A program made the position numbers and the translations under genes. The notes beneath the pieces were generated by a model, which saw only the letters and a program-made list of their open reading frames with translations, was not told where the DNA came from and ran no database searches. A stretch of DNA of 64,000 nucleotides, from NCBI RefSeq assembly GCF_029227915.1, contig NC_079883.1, positions 28,272,001 to 28,336,000 of the forward strand, read 5' to 3'. This stretch comes from Hydractinia symbiolongicarpus (lineage: Eukaryota; Cnidaria; Hydrozoa; Anthoathecata; Hydractiniidae). This document shows positions 46,401 through 57,900 of the stretch, piece by piece (position 1 is the first letter of the stretch; every line of letters starts with the position of its first letter).

Positions 46401-47864
46401 GTTTTTTAAAATACTTAATTCTGATGACGAATAAAAATACTGATTTCTTATTATTTTTAATGTTTAAAATTTTTTATTTTAGCTTTCACACAATGTTTTC
46501 GGTAAGAAAATTTCTTTCTATAAACTTCAGTTGTCTGTTATTGTGTGTGGTTGTGTTATAACAAGTTGTACCATATTAAAACAAACTTATACATATGTAG
46601 GTTATAAAAAATGTTAAACAGATCTGTTTGTTCAAAAGACTGTAAAGGCTGTTTATACAAAAATAAAGTTTTGAAGTGAAATGTTTTTGATTCCGTTTTA
46701 TAAGTACCACATATTTGCACTATTCCCACTGCAGGATTAGTTATTATAAAATAAAGGTACTAGAGGTGGAATATGAGAAAGATTTGTGTGTTAAAACAGC
46801 AAAGTTATAAAGCGTAAATATATTTTTCATTCCACACCAAACGCAGGATTGTTAGAAAAGGCGCGAAAAGCAGGAATATTGTAGTAAATATACCAAATAA
46901 ACTGCATTGTGTGGTTGATGGAACTACTAAATCTTAGTAATGAAATTTAATGTTAGATTGTCATTTTTCTTCTTTAGCCTAATTTGACGAAATATGGGGA
47001 TAGTTACTCTTCAAATTATAAACCCGGAGATGGGTATGCTGATTTTTTTTTTATTTCAATTTCTAAAATTTTATTTTTGCTCACTTAAACTGTGCATTCT
47101 TTTCATGCAGGCCATCTGGTGGTCCAAGAAGAAGACTTGGGAGAATTAATCATGGTAGGGTAATTTTTAAAAGTTTATAAAAAGTATATAAAGTATATAA
47201 AATTTATGTAAAAATTTGAAAGCAGGGTTGGGTAAGCCTAACGTTTAAGTTTCTAAAACATCGTGATTTTTTAATTGATCAGAAGTTATCTTCAATAATG
47301 TGGCTCACCATGCTGTATTCTGCTTATTTCTTGGTGGTGTTTCGCGAGTCCTTATTCGCGCGAATTTCTTGAGTAGGTCATTTTGAATTTTTAGATGAAA
47401 TTTATTTTTATGAGAAAAAAAAAACATACATCCAAGCTAAAAGTTTCAAGTGCTTCGCCAATTACAAGACAACATAAAAAACAAAACAAAAACTTATTAG
47501 AAACAGAAACAAGAAACAAGACGAAAATTTTACATTACTTGAAGAACCAATTTTTATGAAATTCGGCAAATTTAATTTCCGCGAAAAAGTGCGATAGCCA
47601 TCTAAAACTTATTCGCAAAATTAAAAACTCAAAATTTTTCGAGTTTAAGAAATTAAATTTTCTCCCTTAAAGAATTTAATGCTTACTAATAATTTGATTT
47701 TTTTTAAGGAGGAGGTGGAGCTGCATCTCCAGGTAACCTGCCACCAGGTGGCGGATGAGGAAGGTAAAAGTTTTATATTGTTATTTCATATTTTTTTGGT
47801 TTTTTTCTAACTAATAAAAACAGTTTTTAAATTTGGGTTTTAATTTTTTTTTAATTTTAGGTAA
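43492..47864 (+). CDS. SELENOK: Selenoprotein K (7 exons, 94 aa, UGA = Sec92)
   Basis: Exons: 43492-43513, 46184-46268, 46483-46501, 46978-47033, 47111-47154, 47709-47763, 47861-47864 (stop at 47862-47864). All phases agree. The product starts MPYVSSGGQVLGGQSPWR, has one membrane span (about 19-41, FWALINFVVLFF), then a Gly/Pro/Arg-rich cytosolic tail with GGPRRRLGRINH and ends GGG-U-GR. Length (94) and Sec position (92) equal the human protein. The UGA is at 47756-47758, and the last two residues follow before a TAA formed across the final intron. SELENOK is an ER membrane protein acting in ER-associated degradation and, with DHHC6, in palmitoylation of ER proteins. The exon 1 donor (gttagg) is weak. 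Intron 1 (2.7 kb) contains a SINE. Confidence 0.93.
45461..45739 (+). mobile_element. tRNA-derived SINE, 3'-truncated, in SELENOK intron 1
   Basis: Nearly the same as the copy at 14701: gtagattagtgg head, GGTTCGATTCC B box, body ending at ctcctggaaata. The last about 75 bp and the ATCT tail are missing, and the first 4-6 bases differ. Confidence 0.9.
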
Positions 47865-47929
47865 AGCTTTCGATGAACTTTATTGCTTGTCGTTAGCTTG
47901 CTTACTTCACGGAAATATTTGAAACATGC

Positions 47930-48020
47930 AAATGGCAATTTTTTTTGCTGTGATGACGTCATTCAAGAGAATTCACGACGGAACTTGATGTGACTGATGA
48001 CTTTGTAAATGTTTCGAATG
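47930..48020 (+). promoter_or_regulatory. SECIS element candidate in the SELENOK 3'UTR
   Basis: The 5' quartet ATGA (47953-47956) is followed by a 10-bp helix with one bulge: gtcattcaag pairs with cttgatgtgac. The unpaired AA (47970-47971) lies 13 nt after the quartet in the apical loop, and TGAT (47995-47998) closes the non-canonical quartet. Spacing fits eukaryotic SECIS rules and the position is about 90 nt after the stop. The lower helix is weak by eye. Confidence 0.7.
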
Positions 48021-48049
48021 TATTTATAAGAAACCTTTATTCCAGACTT

Positions 48050-48902
48050 CCTAGACTTTGGCTGAATTTTGTGTAATAGGAAGTGTGGGATGCGGTTAAA
48101 AACAGAATTGTAAATATTGATTATTGTAATTTCGAGAAATATAACTTTTGTTTCTAACAGATCTAACTGTTTCTACAACCATTATTAATATTTTTGGGGA
48201 ACAGGCGCAGAACTCCGTTAATGCGCCTCTACCGCCAGTATTTTAAGCGGAAAATTTAATTTTGGTTTTCGAGTAAGTTGGTGAACAAATGGTATTAATT
48301 AATTTTCGTAGTTTCTTTCTCGCAGATAATAAATATTGGGTTAAAATGGAATCGTCACTTTAAGTTCTCCCTACTATCATAGCATGTGCGCTATGATATT
48401 GTTGTCAATGTTAACAAAAACAACAACTTTGGATTGTTGCAAAAATACAGCAAACGCACTAAACATTATAATTCACGATAGCAGGCTGATTTAAATTTTT
48501 AGGACTAAAAGGAAATCAACACTCATGCTTGGAAATATTTATTTGCCGGTACAATTTTTTTTATAGAAAACTAAACATGGAATTTTCACACTGGCGTTTT
48601 ACGACATATATGATGAAATTGTTGTTGTCAAATTTGAGATATCAAGACCTTTAACGAGAAGAGATGAATCTAGATTTAAAATTGAGTTGAGTTGATTGAG
48701 AGACCTTACAAAATCTAGGCATTTCAAGGGGGCTTTTTTCTATTTCTGATAATCTCAGACGGAGAAGACAGAGGGGGAGAAGATAGTGGGGGACAAACAA
48801 ATAATCCGCACAATGGTATATATTTACATCTTTCATACTTCTTTTATTTAAAAAACATAAAATCTAGCTTTACATCAATCCTTCCTCCACATAATATGCA
48901 AG
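48050..48902. other. Convergent 3' flank between SELENOK and RBM34
   Basis: No gene seen. A likely poly(A) signal for RBM34 on minus is the AATAAA complement in ttttattta near 48842. Confidence 0.45.
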
Positions 48903-51900
48903 TTATTTCTTAAATTTCTTTTCTTTTGGGTTTTTATTGACTTTCCTGTTTATATTGCGTTGTTTATTTTTCGAATGTTTTTGTTGAAGCTGTTTACCTT
49001 GTATCCTTCGCATAGCATTATGGGGTTTCTTTGTGGACGACTGCATTTGCCCAATCAATTTCTTTCCTTTGACACGATCTTTTTTCGATGTGGCGCGAAG
49101 CCCAGAAAAGTTATTTTTATCTCGAGCACGGCCTGTAAAAAAACAAAAAAAAAAACAATTAACGAAAAGTTTTAACGTCCTTGGGGATTCCATCCTAACG
49201 GTTGGCTCTTCCTCCCCTATGACTGTAACTATGTTACACTACCGCCAGAGATACGTATAGCATTGCTCTAACTTGCTTGCCTGCCGCACAAAACGGTTAG
49301 CGGTCAGTGGATGGCACCAAATGTGCTGACAACACTGCATTTAAAATGGGCCGAAGTGGGGACTCGAACCTGAAACCTTAAGATTACAAGTCGAATGTGC
49401 TATCACTGCACCATCTCTGCTAAACAATATTGGTAGACAGTTCTAAAACAACGCTGAAGAATTACGTCTAAGGTTTAGTCTAGGATTTTTACCCGATTTA
49501 CCACATGCCCGATAGACATAAAGAGAGCAAAAGTGATAGCAAAGAAATCGACCAAATTCAGGTACAGACTTGATGTCAACTATATTGGACGGGATATCTG
49601 TGGACGGAAGCGAATTTCAAAGTTTGTCACAATAAGTGTAGTGATAAACACGCTCTTGATGAATCACACGAGTATCATAAAAATGTCAATATCTCCAGCG
49701 TTTATTATAGTCACTTCTTAGACTTACAAGCACTCTGAAGGCAAAAAAGAAAGCTAACCAGTGGGTTATTAATAACAATGAGGAGATGTGAGTTTGCACA
49801 CCCTCTTAAATGACGTGAAAAATGTTCTACCTGTTTGTTGTGTTGGCTGCTCTCTTGATCGATAAACACGTAATGGGCGTTCTTTAAAAGTCGACCCGTT
49901 CAGTTTTAGCCCAAACGTAACGCCATCGGAAGACTAAGATTTGAAATAAAAAAAATTAACTCTATTTAGTAACAAGTGAAGTGAAGTGAAATCTAATAAA
50001 AACATGTTTGTTAGAAAAATCTTGTAAAATTTCAATATTGCGCATCTTAACAGTCTTGAGGCTGAAATCAAGATTTTGCCTTCAGATGCTTAATGCCCAA
50101 CTTTTTTATTTGTTTTTAAATGAATGAAACTATTTCACGAATTTTAGATTTAGCAACAAATTAGACAGGGATAGCAAAGGTGGGCTACAAAATAAATTGC
50201 TAACTGTCCAGCTTATTCATTTGTACGATTTATTTGAAAAAAATCATGCCCACTTTATATTTAAAAAAAATTGGAAACGAGTTTTTAAAGGCGATGTAAA
50301 CGATCCACAAATAGCGTGTACCCATCACTAAGATGGAATCGTTTCACAAACAAAAAAAGAATTTAAACGTCTGCTACTTATTAGTTAAAACAAACACAGG
50401 GAAGCGGCAATATTAATTATTAAAAATCATCAAATTCAGTCCATCATTCATTCGAAAACGGTTAACCATAAAATGTTAATGAAACGATTCAATTCCACAA
50501 TCCCAACTGAGAAGAAACGAATGTTGAATCTTGTTGTTATGGTGAGTAGCAACGAACATTTTGTGTTAAAAAATGGTGGCAGTAACATCACTAAAAAAGA
50601 TTATTCAATTTTAAACTAAAAATTAAAAAGAAATAAAAAGAAATATATATACAAATAGAGAAAGTAATTTTAGTAGTTTGTAAAAGCAGATATATGCGCG
50701 TAACGTATTAAAGGAGTTTTAATTATGGTTAGAACGTATCAAGCGAATAATTATAAACTTGTTTCGCCATGGGAGCAAGCAATGAGAAATGCAGAGCAAG
50801 CGGAAGGGAAGCCCATTACCACAGGAAAACGAATGTACAGTGACGTAAACACAACACAGGCATCGGGCGATCAGAGAGTACACAAACTTCCTCCTATTGG
50901 TAACAATCCAGAAGAACTCTATCACTTTCTCGGCGAAGAAATCGGAAAAATATTAGTGCGATCAAAAGAAAAGATAAAAAAGATTTCCAAGGAGTTTGTA
51001 CTTTATGATCCACTTGAGTCTGGAATGATGTCAAAGTCGGCAGCACTTGAAATCTTAAAGACCTATCGTGTACCGCCCAACGAAAATTTTCAGAAACAAC
51101 TCATCGAATTGTTTATTAATGTCGACGAACCTGGAAAAATCAAACACAAAGAGGTGATTGAGTTTTTCCAGAACAGCAGAAACGCTGCAGTAGAGAGAAT
51201 TGAACATGAAAAACAACAAGACGCAACACAAAAACAGTCTCAACAAACCTTTAACAACAGTTATACCGGGCGCTATGATAGTACGCCCTCGAACGAACCA
51301 ATGGAAAACCAGCACTTAATTAAAGCAAAACGGGGCGAAGCCGTACGCCAAGCGTTTGCTGAACGACGTGACGCAGGTTTGTTACTTGAGGTTGAGCGTG
51401 CATTGCTCTCGTATCACAGTGTAGACCCAGTTGACTTGATTAACCAATTGGAAGATAGTCTCCGTAGATCATGCAGAAACGACGAGGGGTTGGTTCCAAA
51501 TCTCCATGTAAGTTTTGCTGGGTCCAGCTCGGCTGACTTTTCTATTTTTGTGCATTCTAAATTGTTTTGATTGGAGAAATCACGTTTCCTGTACATTAAT
51601 GAAGGGGCTCCTGTCATTAGCCCCTAATAATAGTTTTCGTATCGCAGACCTATCCCCTCCCCGCAAGGTAATTTCATTATTTCACGCGAGCATGACACGA
51701 TGCGGTAAATATGTTCGGATTTTTTATAGAATTGCAAAACAATAGAATAATTTCTGTGTATTACATTCCGTTTTCTTTCAGGTAAAAAGTGTAGTTGGCA
51801 AGCTACAGTTTCCTATCAACACTGCACTTACATTGAAGTGTATTGAAAGATTAGATCCTTTTGATAATGGAAAGATAGAGTAGGTTTCTTTATTATTCTT

Positions 51901-54900
51901 AACATGGTTTAAATCTTCCTAACCTAAGGAACGATTTGTGAGATCACGGTTTGAAAATCATCCAGTGAGTAAAAAAAACAAGCAATGCAGGAAAACAAAG
52001 TATCAAGTATTAGATTAAAAAAGTCAAAGCAACATACAAAAGACTTATCTTGCACTTAAATTTAAATATACAACCTTTGTTGTGTCTAAAAAATCATGGT
52101 TTCATGCTAAAGAAATATTTAGTTCAGATGTTAAGTCTTCTCTTGTTGTGTTTAGATATGTGAAATTCATTGAATTCTTTCGTCGAGCTATCAGGGCATC
52201 ACCTCGAAATATCCCTCCGTCTCGCATGTCAACAAGTCACTCAAACTACAGACCTGAAGCAGTTCCTGAAAAACCTGCGTGGGAAAACAAAAAGCCATTA
52301 CACAATATACAGTCTAGTACTCGTTCTCCCAGAGAAAAACCACAAGTTTATCAGAATGAAAGACATGACCCATATGAAAAGGACAATTATTACGACAACA
52401 AACCACGACCTAAGAAAGATGGACACAAGTCAGAACAAAACATGGCTGAACAATATCAAGAATCTTTGTACTCAGTACCAGGTAACAAAATATTTGCTTT
52501 TGTGTGTTTGTTTACTCTAACAATTACAACGTAAACAACTCCATATATGGATAGGTCAAGTTTTGTTACATTCAAGTGATAAACACAACGAAGTATTGAG
52601 ACAGACACACACAACAAGAGGAGAGATATTTTTGACATTCTGATCAAGATTGAACTCCTGTTTAGAAAAGCAAGAAAGTCAACCAAGGTATAATCGAACT
52701 AATTCATACGATCCATATTTGGAATTACTTTCTAAATCATATCTCGCATCGGGTAGGTAGAAGAATAAATCACAAAATAAACCACCATTTTGTCTGTATA
52801 CATTGTGATATGACGTCATAGCGTGCATTAAAGCATGATTATTTGTTCACATATACATATAGATTAACAGTATTTAATTTACCAAAAATTTTGAATTTCA
52901 AGAACACGCCAATGCCTGTTTGATAGCGAATTAGTTACATCTTTAAATTTATAGTACATTCATTTAGACTACAAGGAGACACCCAACTTGTTAGATGACG
53001 ACATCAAAGATACATTCGCGTCCAACTTAGAAAAACTGAGAAGCGAACAAAACGAGAAAATTACTACAAACAACAGGACATACTTCGATGATACATACTT
53101 CAACGATACATACTTTAAGGACACAAACACTGAGGAAAAAACAAGAGATTTTTCAGCAATGCCACTAAGAGGAGAAGCGTACAAAAGAGTAGCAGACGCT
53201 CTGCAAGATAAAGGGAAATTCAATAACGGTAAGCTGAAGTAATCTTCTGAGTTACTTCGTGTCCAGGTGGGTTGGTTTTCATAATGAAATAAGAAAGTCT
53301 TAATGAAATAAGAATTTTTTAAGGAGAAAAATAAACTTCACACAGATCCCATCTTAAGAAGTTAAGTTTCCTATTACATATATTCTCAAAACTGCAAGCA
53401 ATTATAAATTAAATAAATTTTAAAGCCTAAAAAAAAATTTAAAAGGGAAGAAATTTTAAGTTTTGAGGGTAAGGGCGAATTTTAAAAAGGCTTGCGTTGC
53501 TTTGCAATACGTGACTCAAAGCCTTTATGATCGCATAATTTTGATGAATTTAACTTAGAAATCTCTAAAATAATTTACGTCTTGTGTAACCCATCATTCT
53601 TTGCACAGGTGTTCTCTCAAACACAGAAGTGCGACAGATCGTGAACTATTACAACCTTCTCTTTGACACAAACATACCGTTACAACAAATCGATAATGTT
53701 TTGGAAAAAGTTTCAACAAATAATCAAGTGGATGTACGTGAAATTGTGGACGCATTTGGAAATGAGATTAACTAAAAATAACAACATTATGGCATAAATA
53801 AGATGTCTCATCATTGTGGTCGAATCAAAAGATTTGAGAAAAGATAACGCTTTCCCAAGAAATTTAAAACCACTTTTCTGCTTGTAAATATTGTATTTCA
53901 TGTGCTTGTATTATATTTTTCGTACATTTTGATCAAAAAAAGCACCTGCGAAAACGCCTTTTTTATTTGTGCTTTGAGCCAAGGGCAGTGTACTAATTTA
54001 CAATGTAAAATAGACACTCACCTTAAACCTAACATAACCAAATCCTTTACCAATACCAGTAGCTTTATCTCGTACCAGTCTAATATCCTCAATATCACCA
54101 CAGTCTGTAAAATGTTGACGCAGATCCTCCTCAGAGACATCTATCACAAAAATATACAGTAAGCTCAAATATACTAGAAATCTACCGCTAAAATAGCTTT
54201 TTGGTAGGCGGTGCCAGTATGACAGACATCAATTAAAAATCAAGGAAAAATACATAAACATAAAGCCATTTTTTAGCGAACTTACTTAGTCAGATACAAT
54301 ATTAGTGCTTTTAACCAACTTTAAGTATAAGAAATACAACAAAAATTCTTACTAAAAGGAAGATTTCCAACAAACAAGCACTTCTTGTGATCATGCTAAA
54401 AACAGAAACAAGCACGACTTACTTCTTTTGTTTCAAACAATTTATCAAAATTCGATGTTGAGTGAATTTTACACCTAACCTGTTTATTTTCACATTTATC
54501 GACTCTTAAGTGAAGACCTTCTAATAATGCACCATGACTAAAAAACAAAATTAAAATTATACTAAGACTACTGAGAGATATTAGCAGCACAAGAAATGAC
54601 ACATCTGTCTTGTAATATAGACACAATGAGGCGCTATCTACACTTCGCTTCGTGCCTTATTAGTCGTTAGCCCCTAGAAAATCCACGTGAATTTTCCTGT
54701 CATTTTTCAACAGACTGACAATGGCTATTATTAGACACACAATGCAGTCTGTCTATATCCAGTCTCCAACACCACTACTAGAGGGGTATGCATAGTAAGC
54801 ACAGATGTGTCTAAACTAATTTTTGATTATATTTTGGATAGTGGCAAACTTTCTCGATCAATACAATAGCGTAGATATAAATCATAAAAGAAAAATATAA

Positions 54901-57900
54901 CTTTAACAGAAGAAATACCATGTCATTGCTTTATCTGCGTCATCTTTTGACTTGAAAACAATATATGCATTCATATTGTTGCGTTCTGAATGGAAACTTT
55001 TCCTAAAGCAATAACATCTTATATACTTAAACATTTAAGAAGTTTTAAGAAAGTGATAAAAATGCATCTTACTTTATAAGTGCTACTTTTTTTGGCAATT
55101 TTGGATCTGCTGTGGGCTGAAAAGAATATAAGAGAAATGTCTTTGAAGATGTGTGTTACAAATGTAGCACAGGGGACAGAAAAAACAGCTTACCACAGAA
55201 CGAATCCTGATTGTCTCAATGTCACCAAATTTCATAAATAACTTTTTTAACTTCTAAAACACAAATTATATTTCATGCAATTTTTTTCATTACATGATAA
55301 AGCTTTCGAAAAAAATGTTAAACCCAATGCTTGCTTAGAGCTGGTATCAACTTATTGATAACAACAACAACAACAACAACGCCATATCCCCTAGAACATA
55401 CTTAATAGCGTTAATTTTGCACATTGAAAATTTTAAAATAATTTAGCAGAAATGTCTCAAAGTTCTAACAGCATGGAACCACAGACTTTGCTCTGGTATC
55501 GTTTTAAATTGAGGAATATAAATAAATAATTCAAAATATGAACCTTTCGTGAAACATTTAAAGCAACATTCCCAACAAACAAAGTTCTTGACAGTTTTTC
55601 GGGATCATCTTTTATGATTGTTTTTTTCTTTGGTTTCTCTTTTTTGATTGTTTTTGTCAAGCTGGAAAGTTAAAACAAAATAGCTACAAACTATGAACAG
55701 AAACCGCATGTTTACAAAGAACATATCCGCTATTCACAATAGAAGTGTCCTTGAATATCAGCTACCTTTAAAAGAAGGTGCCTTTTTTTCCTGAAAGTGA
55801 GACGTTGTTTCTTTCATTCAAGAAAATATGTTAGCTAACTTTATCTGTTTCACTATCGTAAAGCAGTAGTTCGTAAATTTCATTTCCAAAAGGGTTTTAA
55901 CAACCGTTATGAGTTTTCGAAAAAACTTAGTCTTAATAATTTTTACCTCTCAGTGCTCATATTTCTTACATTATCTTTATTTTCTTTCTCTAAAAATAAA
56001 GATCATGTTAAAAAAATATACTATCACACAGTTTAATTTAGAATAACCAACACACCAAAATGTAATTTTGCATAACTTTGTAGTTCTGGTTCAGTCTTGT
56101 CAATAAAGCCAGGTGTGCTAAAAATTATTTTTATGCTTTCCAGATCTATTATTTTTACTTTTACAATTAGTCTGTCCAGAAGAAATCAACTTTTGCACCT
56201 GTGATAGTGGTTTCACATGTGCAATTACGACCTGAAGTGTGGTCGTGCTGGAATGACAAAACTGCTGGTAGATTTCACATAAGTCTGCCAACAAACAATT
56301 AAGGAGATAATCAAATCAATGATTTTTTTTTAAAAAATTTAGTAGGTAAACTTACACAACAATCACATAATTTAGTTGCATGACTGATCCATGCCCTTTT
56401 CATGTTTCATATCAAAACCCAGATAAATAAAATTAGCCATCTAAATTCTTATTAAAGATAGCTTCCGCCAGGACGCGTACTAAGTTTTTTGAACATCTTC
56501 ACACTTTTTAAGATTCTTTTTAAAATCTGGCTTTTAAGATGTTTGTTTTTATGGCACATACATAGAATTGTAATATTTTGTAAGGGATTGTGCAAAAAGA
56601 AAAAAGATGCAGGAGCTGCATAAACTATCTCGCATATCAATGTCAATTACACAATACTGCAACAATATATTTTAAATTATTAAAGGGTCATTTCACAAAA
56701 CCTAAAAATTGATTTACAGCTGTTCCTGGCGTGAGGGATATGATGCATGGCTATGATACTTACTGGCTTTTAATTTTTATCTATTAGACATCTGTGTGTT
56801 AAATTTTTTGTCCTATAACTCTGAGAGCCTTTGGCCATTTCTCAAAAGTACCTCTTAAAAATTCTTATGAAATCCTTATAAATGGGAAATTCATTAGAAT
56901 TATTTTTAGAGCTTAAAAGTCACAACACAACTTATTTTGTTGGAGGAATCATTTCGCGAAAAATACTTTTTTACAATAATTATTATAAAAGCGGTCAAAC
57001 TATTACTTGAGGCGTAATAGCTCAGTTGGCTGAGGCGTGAACACATGTGGGTTCAAATCCACCCGAAGGCAGTTTTTTTTAAAGAAAAAAATTGCGGGAA
57101 AAAAGCTCGTTGATGACATAGAAATCACCCATTTCGGACGTAGTTATTTAGATAGTTAAGCGTTAGAAAGCAATACTATCCTTGCGTTTTATATAAAGTT
57201 ATATCATTTCAATTTTATCCATTTTTTTGCCTTCAGCCAGGCTTATTTTGAAATCTTCAAGGCTTTGCTCCACCACCTAAATTCAAAAATGTGGTAACCC
57301 CTGGGAGAATCATGTCTTGTTAAAAATAAAGGAAAATAAAAAAATATGAAGAAAAAACCACTTGACAAAAAGTAATAAATAATCTTTTTGATTATTTATA
57401 AAGGTATAACACATTAAAAAGATAATATACCATTACCTTTTTCCTCTGTTGCATTAATGTATTCCTAAAAGATAAATGATTAAAATATCACAAAAACCTT
57501 TTAATGTTATATATATCAAACACAAGTTTAAATGCAATATTGGAGACCTTGTGCAAATACAAATAACATGCCCTATTTTTATCATATGTTTATATTAAGA
57601 TGTTTTAGGGACACTTATTTGTAGAGGGTTGTGGCCAAAATTTTATGTATTACTTTTTCATTCTTTTACAACTCTTTTTACATCATTCTTGTGGTACGAA
57701 AAAAAAAGAGTAAAATTTTTCTACATCAAACAGGAATAATTAAATAACAAAATACAAATATATTGAAGATGAAATCATTTTATAAACAGCTATAACTTGG
57801 TAAGAATAGACAATTGTCTAGTATTCACCACTCGACCACAAAAATTCACTGTGTAAAGTGACTTTTATAAAATGAAAGCGATAATCACGTGACCTGCAGG

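Noticed and set aside
47756-47758. UGA as the true stop of the small Gly-rich gene
   Set aside because: Downstream GR then stop, UGA at residue 92 of 94, and a SECIS candidate all match SELENOK, so it is read as Sec.
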